DNA from: an uncultured Prevotella sp.
Lineage (GTDB): Bacteria > Bacteroidota > Bacteroidia > Bacteroidales > Bacteroidaceae
DNA length: 11,447 nt
NCBI GenBank assembly: GCA_938028745.1
Contig: CALIZL010000082.1
Coordinates: 1 to 11,447, forward strand
Reading direction: 5' to 3'
The notes below the pieces were generated by a model, which did not search any database, had not been told where the DNA came from, and saw only the letters and a list, made by a program, of their open reading frames with translations. Positions within the stretch are counted from its first letter, which is position 1. Each line of letters starts with the position of its first letter. The translations under genes were made by a program, and so were the position numbers. Below are positions 1 to 5,957 of this stretch, one piece after another.

Positions 1-170
1 ACCGTATTTCCCATTTGACGGAACACTTGAAAAAGAACCGTAAAGATTATAACACGGAAAGATCATTGACCATGTTGGTAGGTAAGCGTCGTCGTTTGCT
101 CGACTATCTGTACGACCGCGACATCGAACGCTATCGCGCCATCATCAAGGCTCTTGGTCTGCGTCGCTAA
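1..170 (+). CDS. rpsO: 30S ribosomal protein S15, C-terminal part
   Basis: Only the 3' end is in the window. The frame opens at base 3 and gives the last 55 residues, running from RISHLTEHLKKNRKDYNTE to a final IIKALGLRR and a TAA stop. The HL-x-x-H-L-K-x-x-x-K-D segment followed by LVGKRRRLLDYL is characteristic of S15, a primary 16S rRNA-binding protein of the small-subunit platform that also contributes to an intersubunit bridge. S15 is usually about 89 residues, so roughly 34 are missing upstream of the window. A strong intrinsic terminator begins 39 bp after the stop, so this is the last gene of its transcript. Nothing looks altered. Identification is from recognising the conserved C-terminal half. 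Confidence 0.97.
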   Translation, partial: RISHLTEHLKKNRKDYNTERSLTMLVGKRRRLLDYLYDRDIERYRAIIKALGLRR

Positions 171-209
171 GACGCCAGGCAACAAGGTTGCCTTCGCTTG
201 CGAAAACTT

Positions 210-254
210 ACTCCCCGCAACTGTGGTTCGCCACGTGTTGCGGGGAGTTTTTTT
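210..254 (+). terminator. Intrinsic terminator after rpsO
   Basis: A perfect 11-bp stem, ACTCCCCGCAA (210-220) pairing with TTGCGGGGAGT (238-248), encloses a 17-nt loop and is followed at once by a run of T to 254. GC-rich stem plus T-tract is the standard rho-independent form, and it lies 39 bp past the rpsO stop. Confidence 0.93.
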
Positions 255-255
255 A

Positions 256-552
256 TGCTCTCCCCCTGTGGTTGTCTGTCAAATGTCGCGTTATATTTCG
301 TTGTTTTGTTTAGAACGAGCTGACCTTATTGTTTCAAACACAATACACACAAGGTATTTCCTCATCATTCAAACACTAAAACATTAGTTTCCAAAAAGTC
401 TTTGTTCAGCCTTTGTGCAATAACATTTAACCGTCACACTACTAAGATGTAACACTGCAACCTCTTATGTGTAAATAAGAAAGGCTACATAACGTTTTGT
501 AAGCGGCAAGTAAGACAGCAAACGAAGACAAGAAAACACATCTAATCTTGCA
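256..552. other. AT-rich gene-free stretch
   Basis: No convincing coding frame, tRNA or array is visible here. Short open frames lack any recognisable family pattern and have no promoter. It separates the rpsO terminator from the MITE-like element. Confidence 0.6.
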
Positions 553-752
553 TAAGGCATGTTCTAAAAATTGCTCACTAAGGTTCGTTTGCTATTCATT
601 GTATCGCTCTTCATTGTCTTTTTGCTTTTATCTGGCATCTTTGGCTTACGCTTTCAGTTGCATAGTCCACTATGCTCCTTCAAGAAATAAGCTAAATCTG
701 CTCAGCTAAAAGCTAAAAACACATTAAAGCCAAATTATTAGAACATGCCTTA
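553..752. mobile_element. 200-bp MITE-like element with perfect 15-bp terminal inverted repeats
   Basis: The left end TAAGGCATGTTCTAA (553-567) and right end TTAGAACATGCCTTA (738-752) are perfect inverted repeats, and the similarity continues inward with small differences. The element has no coding capacity. It carries a central dyad GCATAGT-CC-ACTATGC (660-675). The trinucleotide GCA lies directly outside both ends, and the ends begin and finish with TA, so either could be a target duplication. A second copy in opposite orientation starts at 11392, with matching end and matching interior (TTTTTAGCTTTTAGCTGAGC type sequence). Short size, terminal repeats, multiple copies and no transposase fit a non-autonomous element. 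The partner transposase family is unknown; a TA target would suit the IS630/Tc1-mariner group, which is only an inference. Confidence 0.75.
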
Positions 753-781
753 GCATGATATGAATTTTATCCTGAACATTA

Positions 782-809
782 TTTGTGAGGATTTAATTTT
801 GTATCTTTG
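782..809 (+). promoter_or_regulatory. Putative Bacteroidetes promoter for the methyltransferase
   Basis: TATCTTTG at 802-809 fits the Bacteroidetes -7 consensus TAnnTTTG. TTTG at 782-785 could be the -33 element, but the 16-bp spacing is shorter than the usual 19-20. The -7 box ends 21 bp before the ATG at 831. The promoter lies just outside the right end of the MITE-like element. Confidence 0.55.
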
Positions 810-830
810 TAACTTCTAAAAACATACGAA

Positions 831-1613
831 ATGGATTATATTGATATTAATCGAAGTGCTTGGAATGCGCGAATTGAGACACATCTACAATCAAATTTTT
901 ATGATTTAGACGGTTTCAAGCAAAGAAAGAACTCCATTCCCAATTTGGACAAGTCGCTACTGGGAAATGTTCGGGGTAAGAAAGTTCTGCATCTACAATG
1001 CCATTTCGGCATGGACACAATATCTCTTGCACGGATGGGGGCAGAGGCAACGGGCATTGATTTCTCTGAAATAGGAATCAATACGGCAAGGACTTTGAAC
1101 GAAGAACTAGGAAACGATGCTCGATTTGTTTGCTGTAACGTGTACGACACACCTCAAGAACTACACGAAGAATTTGATATCGTATATACATCTTATGGCG
1201 TTGTTAACTGGTTAGACAATCTGAACAAGTGGGGAGATGTTGTTTCCCAAATGCTCCGACCTGGTGGCAAGTTCGTCATGGTTGAGTTTCATCCGTTACT
1301 GTGGATGCTAGACGAAAGCTTTTCTGTAATGAAATACCCTTACTCGCGTAAAGAACCATATTTAACGGACGATGTTTCATATACCGAAAATGGGGCAGAT
1401 GTGCAATGCAAAACCATTACGTGGAATTATGGTTTGTCTGACATCGTACAAGGATTACTTCGTAATAACCTACGAATAACCCACTTCGGCGAGCATAACC
1501 TTTCTCCCTACAATTTGTTTGGCAACATGAAAGAAGAACATGGATTGTTCGGTATTGAGGGTAAAGAACACCTTTTCCCTCTTTTGTTTTCTCTTGTCGC
1601 CTCAAAGGAATAA
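831..1613 (+). CDS. Class I SAM-dependent methyltransferase
   Basis: This 260-residue protein has the Rossmann-fold methyltransferase signature. Motif I is VLHLQCHFGMD at residues 52-62. The acidic end of the second strand, which binds the SAM ribose, is GID at 75-77. A motif-III-like FDIVYTSYGVVNWL starts at 115, and LRPGGKFVM at 142-150 is the usual strand before the last helices. This is the Methyltransf_11/25 type. The part after about residue 155 is a less conserved substrate cap (aromatic-rich, EFHPLLWML) and does not reveal the substrate; small-molecule methylation is likelier than rRNA or DNA. The start is the first ATG, preceded by an A-rich stretch rather than a Shine-Dalgarno, as is usual in this phylum. 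It converges on the rhomboid gene with 37 bp between stops and has its own putative promoter. A role beside the SAH-recycling genes downstream is tempting, but they are on the other strand. Confidence 0.88.
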   Translation: MDYIDINRSAWNARIETHLQSNFYDLDGFKQRKNSIPNLDKSLLGNVRGKKVLHLQCHFGMDTISLARMGAEATGIDFSEIGINTARTLNEELGNDARFVCCNVYDTPQELHEEFDIVYTSYGVVNWLDNLNKWGDVVSQMLRPGGKFVMVEFHPLLWMLDESFSVMKYPYSRKEPYLTDDVSYTENGADVQCKTITWNYGLSDIVQGLLRNNLRITHFGEHNLSPYNLFGNMKEEHGLFGIEGKEHLFPLLFSLVASKE

Positions 1614-1650
1614 AGGAAAGCAACGCAAACAACACGCATTTTCTCCCCCC

Positions 1651-2385
1651 TCAGTCTGCATTTCGCTCTTTCCACAAAGGCAGTACGCAGCCGATAAGAA
1701 AGCCTGTGAGCAGGCCAACAACATGTATGGTAAGGCTTATGCCAACCCTAAAACTGCTCAATATGCTTAGGGCAACCAGGCCCAAGGCGATATAGAAGGC
1801 AGTCTTGTGGCGTTGAAACACGCTGGTGTCTAGCAAAGCGTAACCAATAAATGCGCCATAAAAGCCCAAAACGCCACCCGACGCACCGAGGAAAACATAA
1901 CTATTGGTGACCGAACAGACCAAACTGCCCACCACGCCACAAGTGATAAACACCGCTACCACCTTTCCTGGCGACATTATCTCTAACAAGAACATCGCTC
2001 CATAGACATACGATGCAGCGTTACTCATGAGGTGTATCACGTCGGCATGGGCGAAAACATTGGTGATAAGCCGCCACCATTCGCCGTCAACATATATGCT
2101 TTCGCGTTGTCCCCCACCCCATTCCAAGCAGTCTTGGGCAGTGGTGAAAAACGGATTGACACCACCTAAGACCATTACCACGAAATAAACGAAACACACC
2201 ACCAAGGGAATGGCAGCGGGATATTGCGTTTTATAGTTCTTAAACGAGAAGTCGATGCTACCTGCCGTCTGCTTAACATACAGCATAGGCTTAACGTATG
2301 GCATGTGTTTAGGCGGCTCTACGGGCAAAGTTACAGGCTGTTCGCCCGCTTGCCCACCTGCAATGCGGTGCTCTTCATTGGTCAT
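1651..2385 (-). CDS. Rhomboid-family intramembrane serine protease
   Basis: This 244-residue protein has a polar N-terminal tail of about 55 residues and then a series of hydrophobic segments (about 57-75, 115-135, 141-160, 163-185, 195-212, 215-237). The rhomboid signatures are present: GEWWRLITNVFAHADVIHL (101-119), N122 in the SNAAS segment, catalytic serine S169 in GASGG (167-171), and catalytic histidine H221 in the last helix (IHVVGLLTGFLIG). Rhomboids cut transmembrane substrates inside the inner membrane using this Ser-His dyad, so an active enzyme is predicted. The start is 7 bp after the luxS stop, so the two are almost certainly cotranscribed and perhaps translationally linked. Substrates cannot be read from the sequence. 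In Providencia stuartii the rhomboid AarA is needed for export of a quorum signal, which makes the luxS neighbour notable but proves nothing here. Confidence 0.92.
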   Translation of the reverse strand: MTNEEHRIAGGQAGEQPVTLPVEPPKHMPYVKPMLYVKQTAGSIDFSFKNYKTQYPAAIPLVVCFVYFVVMVLGGVNPFFTTAQDCLEWGGGQRESIYVDGEWWRLITNVFAHADVIHLMSNAASYVYGAMFLLEIMSPGKVVAVFITCGVVGSLVCSVTNSYVFLGASGGVLGFYGAFIGYALLDTSVFQRHKTAFYIALGLVALSILSSFRVGISLTIHVVGLLTGFLIGCVLPLWKERNAD

Positions 2386-2392
2386 AATGCGT

Positions 2393-2872
2393 CTATTCTG
2401 GATAAATAAGGTTTTCTTCTTTCATGTTATTCAACACTTCGTCCACATACTTGCGCGCCTCGCGGCGAGCCGCAGGCAGGTCGTGTAGCAAGTAGTTGCC
2501 GCAGTCTTTGGCGGTGGTGCCAGGCACTTCGCCCTCGAAATTAGCCACAAACTCAAATGTGCGGCGCATCAAGTCTACAATATCGGCCGACTGCAAGTCG
2601 CCTTTCATCAGCAGATAGTTGCCCGTAAGGCATCCCATAGGCCCCCAATACAACACGCGGTCTTTCCATTCGGGGTCGTTACGCAGAAAGGTGGCGGCCA
2701 AATGTTCCATCGTATGGATAGCACCCTGCTCCAAAATGGGTTCGCGGTTGGGTTCTTTCATGCGCACGTCGAAGGTGGTAACAACATCGTTTCCAACATT
2801 GTCTTTACGGCTCACGTATATGCCACGTTTCAGTTTGTTGTGGTCGATGGTAAAACTAGGTATCTTATCCAT
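2393..2872 (-). CDS. luxS: S-ribosylhomocysteine lyase (AI-2 synthase)
   Basis: A complete 159-residue LuxS, the normal length. The zinc site is visible as HTMEH (H53, H57) plus C124 in KDCGNYLLHDL, and the catalytic cysteine is C81 in GPMGCLTG; E56 of the same motif is the expected second catalytic residue. LuxS is a cytoplasmic metalloenzyme that splits S-ribosylhomocysteine into homocysteine and 4,5-dihydroxypentane-2,3-dione, the precursor of autoinducer-2. Its substrate is made by MtnN, encoded 119 bp upstream on the same strand, so the two genes form the complete SAH detoxification branch of the activated methyl cycle. The rhomboid gene follows after 7 bp. The ATG is preceded by an A-rich stretch and a run of stem-loops. 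No key residue is missing. Confidence 0.98.
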   Translation of the reverse strand: MDKIPSFTIDHNKLKRGIYVSRKDNVGNDVVTTFDVRMKEPNREPILEQGAIHTMEHLAATFLRNDPEWKDRVLYWGPMGCLTGNYLLMKGDLQSADIVDLMRRTFEFVANFEGEVPGTTAKDCGNYLLHDLPAARREARKYVDEVLNNMKEENLIYPE

Positions 2873-2900
2873 TTTGTTTTCTTTTTTAAGGGGTGATGTT

Positions 2901-2992
2901 GGGCAACCGCTGGGTTGCCCTTTATAATATGGTGTAAAGTTGTTTTGTTGTCAAGCGGTTCGCGCTTAGCCCGTAAAGGCACGGCAAGGGCT
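2901..2992 (-). promoter_or_regulatory. Three stem-loops between mtnN and luxS
   Basis: On the minus strand, in order after the mtnN stop, there are three hairpins. AGCCC/GGGCT has a 15-nt loop (2968-2992), AAGCG/CGCTT has a 5-nt loop (2953-2967), and GGGCAACC/GGTTGCCC is a perfect 8-bp stem with a CAGC loop (2901-2920). None is followed by a T-run on the minus strand, so they do not look like intrinsic terminators. They may protect an mRNA end or adjust luxS expression relative to mtnN. No clear TAnnTTTG box was seen in this gap, which favours a single mtnN-luxS-rhomboid transcript. Confidence 0.45.
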
Positions 2993-3675
2993 TAAAGACT
3001 CTGCACGAATTGGCTAACCACAGCGAACGACCCATTGGCCATTCGTTCCCAAAAGTCGAAATATTGTGCAGCCTTTTCGTCTTTTAGTGGCACGTCGCTG
3101 ATAATGCGAAAACTAACGAACGGCGTTTGATAGCGGTAACAGGTGTGGGCGATGGAACAGCTTTCCATGTCTACCGCCTTAGCTTTGGGGAAGTGTTCGA
3201 GTATGCTGCGCATCTTTTCCTTACTGTCAACAAACCAATCTCCGCTAACGATAAGTCCGCCATGTATGGGTGTTTCGCCTTTAATCGAAAGCGCGCGGCT
3301 AACCATTTCAGCAGCGGCATCAAAGTGCGGGGGCAAGCCAGGCAGCTGTCCGTAGGCTACATCGGTGCCACAATACAGGTCGTGGTAGGCATAATGCGTG
3401 CCCACCACCACTTCTAAGGGGTTCATTTCCACGTCGGCACCGCCTGCCACGCCCGTAGAAATCACCAATTGGGGCGCGTAACGGGTAATGGTTTCCACGG
3501 CTCCGATGGTGCTGTTCACCTTTCCTATGCCGCATTGCAACAAAACAAGTTCGTTTGTTCCGATGTTTCCTGTAACGAAAGTAAGGTTGCGATGCGTTTC
3601 TACCTTTTCGTTTTCGAGCAACGAACGGAGCTGAACAAACTCCTTATCCATTGCCACGATAAGTGCTATTTTCAT
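2992..3675 (-). CDS. mtnN: 5'-methylthioadenosine/S-adenosylhomocysteine nucleosidase
   Basis: This 227-residue protein (also called Pfs) hydrolyses SAH to adenine and S-ribosylhomocysteine, and MTA to adenine and methylthioribose, in the cytoplasm. The family signatures are all present: AMDKE near the N-terminus with E12, CGIGKVNS (48-55), STGVAGG (73-79), VDMES (168-172) with purine- and ribose-binding E171, and FRIISD (189-194) with catalytic D194. Length is normal (about 230). It is the first gene of the cluster, followed by luxS, which consumes its product. A -7 promoter box lies about 110 bp upstream of the ATG. Whether it also handles 5'-deoxyadenosine or futalosine-type substrates, as some homologues do, cannot be judged from the sequence. 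Confidence 0.96.
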   Translation of the reverse strand: MKIALIVAMDKEFVQLRSLLENEKVETHRNLTFVTGNIGTNELVLLQCGIGKVNSTIGAVETITRYAPQLVISTGVAGGADVEMNPLEVVVGTHYAYHDLYCGTDVAYGQLPGLPPHFDAAAEMVSRALSIKGETPIHGGLIVSGDWFVDSKEKMRSILEHFPKAKAVDMESCSIAHTCYRYQTPFVSFRIISDVPLKDEKAAQYFDFWERMANGSFAVVSQFVQSL

Positions 3676-3784
3676 TTTTCCTTGTGTTGTTTCCTTATAT
3701 TAAAGATGTGTATGGGCATGGCCGAACATCAGCCTTTGCAACGTATTGCCTTTGGGCGAACGATTTTGCATGCCTCAACATCTG

Positions 3785-3792
3785 CAAAGTTA
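3785..3792 (-). promoter_or_regulatory. Putative -7 promoter element of mtnN
   Basis: Read on the minus strand this is TAACTTTG, an exact fit to TAnnTTTG. It predicts a leader of about 100 nt before the mtnN ATG. The same decamer core (TGCAAAGTTA on the + strand) occurs upstream of the secreted-protein gene at 8856-8863. A good -33 TTTG at normal spacing was not seen. Confidence 0.55.
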
Positions 3793-3826
3793 CGATAAAA
3801 AAACGAAGAATGCGCACGATAAACTC

Positions 3827-3926
3827 GTCTTGACTTTTAATATTTCTATAAATTGATAGGTGTTTATTGTCCTTGTACGGTAAAACCAAGATAAACACCC
3901 CACCCAAGTGCGAAGTACTGTACAAA
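3827..3926 (-). repeat. ~100-nt dispersed hairpin element, copy 1
   Basis: On the minus strand this starts TTTGTACAGTACTTCGCA and ends AGAAATATTAAAAGTCAAGAC. It aligns end to end with 5132-5229 on the + strand. The last ~46 nt differ at only six positions, and the first half is more diverged. An internal inverted repeat pairs GGTGTTTA with TAAACACC, with an inner CTTG/CAAG. It lies just upstream of the mtnN -7 box in the same direction. No coding capacity is evident. Confidence 0.7.
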
Positions 3927-4364
3927 GACACGATAAAATCTGAATTTCTGCACATTTGTCTGTGTCGAAACGTGGTTGTGTATCAAAAAACAATCTGACG
4001 GAAGTTATTCAACACCTTCTCTACAAGCTCGAAAACGGCTATCAGTGGCAGATTTTTTCTGCATTTCCATGATGTTGTTTCCGTTGGCCGTGAGCAGCAT
4101 GGCCTGCAAACGCTCGCGCAGGCAGTAGTAAGCGTACGTGTTTTCTGTGCCGTTGCCCACGCGCGTGCGTGCGCCACAATCATTTTGTCTAATTTTCAGT
4201 AAGAATTTTAACATTATGAGTGCCTTTTTTGTTCACCAATCGCTCACTCGGCCGCAAATATTCGATTCTCGCGAAGGTTTGTTTTAATGCTAGAAGGGGT
4301 TAGCATGTGAATGCAGCAAAATGAATTTATATTCCAACGGACTGGCATTAGCACCAGATTTTGG
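3927..4364. other. Gene-free stretch with one GC-richer patch
   Basis: Mostly AT-rich and without a recognisable gene. A patch at about 4060-4180 is richer in G+C. It is open in two overlapping minus-strand frames (4005-4214 and 3983-4183), neither with a familiar motif, so a decayed coding remnant is possible but unproven. AATCTG (3992-3997) and CAGATT (4049-4054), each with an A- or T-run beyond, form an inverted pair around a 51-nt interior. Confidence 0.35.
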
Positions 4365-4518
4365 GCTATTTGTAGCAAAATCCAGTGCATTTTGGTGCTA
4401 AACGGAGTGCAATATGCCGCTAAACGCAGTGCGTTTTGGTGCTAAACGCAAGGTAAAATGCTGCTAAATGCAGGGTAATAAGGTACAAAACGCAGTGCTA
4501 AATGCTGCTTAATGCGGA
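4365..4518. repeat. Degenerate tandem array, seven units of exactly 22 bp
   Basis: Units begin at 4365, 4387, 4409, 4431, 4453, 4475 and 4497 with no insertions or deletions. Typical units are GCATTTTGGTGCTAAACGGA+GT and GCGTTTTGGTGCTAAACGCA+AG. Within a unit the two 11-bp halves tend to be inverted relative to each other (GCGTTT against AAACGC). The first unit is the most diverged. A lone extra unit (GCAAAATGGTGCAAAATGCA+GG) sits at 4682-4703. It is not a CRISPR: there are no spacers and no constant repeat. Confidence 0.75.
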
Positions 4519-4582
4519 ACGAAAAGCATAAATATCCACTACAATTGTATAAACAAAACCTTTTAGAACCATGAAACACATG

Positions 4583-4704
4583 GCCAAAAAGGGCAAAATA
4601 GCCGTTAAAAAGTGGGGTTTAGGGGCTAAAAGTGGGCAATTCGGGGTTGAAAAAATACGGGTTGGCAACCAATCTAGAAAGGCAAAATGGTGCAAAATGC
4701 AGGT
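4583..4704. repeat. Weak 21-22-bp periodicity with phased A-runs
   Basis: Runs of A begin at 4586, 4607, 4628 and 4650, spaced 21, 21 and 22 bp, each followed by a G-rich step. The stretch ends in a single 22-bp unit (4682-4703) resembling the array at 4365-4518. Spacing of two helical turns could give mild intrinsic curvature. The pattern is visible but degenerate. Confidence 0.4.
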
Positions 4705-4842
4705 TTTCTTCCCCAAAACAGACAAAGCGAAAGACGTGAAAGGCTAAAAATAGTAGTTATTTACCTACTTTTTAACCTATATTTTCGCTAGAACGGCGTG
4801 AAAACAAGAGTGATATTGTAAAATAAAATTTAAGATTTATGA

Positions 4843-5084
4843 GTTGACAAGTTAACGAGTTAACGGGTTGACAAGGCCAGTAGGTGCAGCCAGTTTTCAC
4901 CTCAGTCAGTTGACAAGTTGACGAATTGATGAGCTGGTCAGCTTGTGAGTTTATGAGTTGATAAGTTTATAAGTTGATAAGTTTGTGAGTTGATGAGTTT
5001 GTGAGTTGATGAGTTTGTGAGTTGATAAGTGTGCGAGTTGATGAGTTTGTGAGTTGATAAGTTTGTGAGTTTGTGAGTTGATGC
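4843..5084. repeat. 8-bp tandem array (16-bp higher-order unit)
   Basis: From 4909 to 5084 the sequence divides into 22 consecutive octamers without a phase break, mostly alternating GTTTGTGA and GTTGATGA or GTTGATAA, so the higher-order unit is 16 bp. Four older octamers (GTTGACAA, GTTAACGA, GTTAACGG, GTTGACAA) lie at 4843-4874 before an interruption. Diluted octamers continue to about 5131. Because 8 is not a multiple of 3, all frames stay open in low-complexity Thr/Asn/Leu runs on the minus strand; these are not genes. Confidence 0.85.
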
Positions 5085-5131
5085 AGTAGGGAGTTTGTCG
5101 GGGTTCGTTAGTGTATAAGCCAGTGAGTTGA

Positions 5132-5229
5132 TTTGTACTACACTTCGCATTGAGAGGAGTGTTTGCTTGTGTGGGCATCGCAAAGACAACAAACTCCTCT
5201 CAAATTACAGAAATATTAAAAGTGAAGAC
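5132..5229 (+). repeat. ~100-nt dispersed hairpin element, copy 2
   Basis: This starts TTTGTACTACACTTCGCA and ends AGAAATATTAAAAGTGAAGAC, and is homologous to 3827-3926 in the opposite orientation. The hairpin is longer here: TTGAGAGGAGTGTTTG (5150-5165) pairs with CAAACTCCTCTCAA (5190-5203) over 14 base pairs with a 2-nt bulge. It lies directly after the octamer array and 35 bp beyond the stop of the 163-residue paralogue gene. There is no T-run on either side, so it is not a plain terminator. Confidence 0.7.
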
Positions 5230-5264
5230 AACTTCGATGTGTGGGCAAATGGCCAAACAGGCTG

Positions 5265-5756
5265 CTACTTATTACTCGGCGGAACAAATTTCGTGACCAT
5301 CCGCAGTTTGCGTTTTCTTTTCGTGTTTTTCTGTCCCTGTTTATCCGAAGTGGTGTCGGGAGAAATCATTCCAGACACATCTTCGTACACAGAATCGGTT
5401 TCTGAACAGGTTGTTCGCTCTTTCGGGATAACCAATCCTGTTGTAATTTGGTTTTCGCTTGCTTTTACGCTGTCCTGCGTTTCTTGCAATGCCTTCGGGG
5501 TGTGGCCTTGTTTACACCCCGTTGCTAAGGTCATTCCCAAGGCCACACCCATAACCGTTACTGCCTTTCCTGCCTTTCGCAACAGGTTGAGTTGATGTTC
5601 CAAGTAGCGCACTTCGGCCTCGCATGCGGGGCAAGTGCCATTGCAGTCGCCCTCAAAGTGGCATTCTTTCGGGGCATACACAATGCCGTTGGTGTCGGCC
5701 ACACGCTTTCTCACTTGCTTTAAGGCCGCGCAAATGTTTTTTCCGTTTGGTTTCAT
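5265..5756 (-). CDS. Cys-rich N-terminal module protein with internal lipobox, paralogue 1
   Basis: This 163-residue protein belongs to the four-member family in this window. Residues 1-80 are the shared module: MKPNGKNICAALKQVRKRVA, then C32-x5-C38-x3-C42-x2-C45 in a CNGTCPACE context, then a helix and a basic stretch (LLRKAGK). A hydrophobic segment follows (about 65-79), ending in LATGC with C81 placed like a lipoprotein cysteine. The four cysteines look suited to metal binding, which is inference. The remaining 80 residues are polar, with a Lys/Arg patch (KRKRKLR, 147-153), and show no known domain. If the hydrophobic segment anchors the protein, the Cys module is cytoplasmic and the tail periplasmic. 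It is the last gene of the cluster, 201 bp after the TonB-like gene. No function is known to me. Confidence 0.8.
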   Translation of the reverse strand: MKPNGKNICAALKQVRKRVADTNGIVYAPKECHFEGDCNGTCPACEAEVRYLEHQLNLLRKAGKAVTVMGVALGMTLATGCKQGHTPKALQETQDSVKASENQITTGLVIPKERTTCSETDSVYEDVSGMISPDTTSDKQGQKNTKRKRKLRMVTKFVPPSNK

Positions 5757-5957
5757 GGGGGTATATGTTTAAGTTTTTAGTTCTTTTACGTCCCTTGAAA
5801 AGCGCGTTTTGCCTTTCCACTTCGCCCAAAGCTCCGTGTTGGCGATTTCCAATTCTCGCCATGACAATGCCCGAGCAAGCTCGGCATTGTTCATTTGGCT
5901 TAACGAAAACGTTGATGTTATGTGCTACACCTAATGATCTGCAAAACTGCCACCTGC
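5757..5957. other. Intergenic gap with a bulged hairpin
   Basis: The gap holds an inverted repeat at 5864-5890 (ACAATGCC...GGCATTGT with an inner GAG/CTC and one bulged C). There is no T-run on the minus strand, so termination after the TonB-like gene is not shown. No TAnnTTTG box for the next gene was found. This gap is much longer than the 49-bp gaps between the other paralogues. Confidence 0.4.

Noticed and set aside
154..387. 77-codon frame across the rpsO terminator
   Set aside because: It overlaps the rpsO end and contains the intrinsic terminator; it has no domain pattern.
2901..2920. Intrinsic terminator between mtnN and luxS
   Set aside because: The 8-bp stem is perfect but is followed on the minus strand by AACATCACCCC, not a T-run. 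The short T stretch lies on the other strand, where no gene ends.
3676..3780. SAM or SAH riboswitch in the mtnN leader
   Set aside because: The leader is about 100 nt, but I could not match it to the conserved core of any known SAM or SAH riboswitch.
3983..4214. Two overlapping minus-strand frames of 66 and 69 codons in a GC-richer patch
   Set aside because: Neither frame has a recognisable motif and both are open over the same bases. A decayed remnant is possible, so it is only noted in the gene-free stretch.
4365..4518. CRISPR-like regular spacing
   Set aside because: There is no constant repeat separated by unique spacers; the 22-bp units are contiguous and degenerate, and no cas gene is present.
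4938..5192. Minus-strand open frames rich in Thr, Asn, Leu and Lys repeats
   Set aside because: They arise from the 8-bp tandem array, which is open in several frames at once. No start context, domain or promoter supports a gene.
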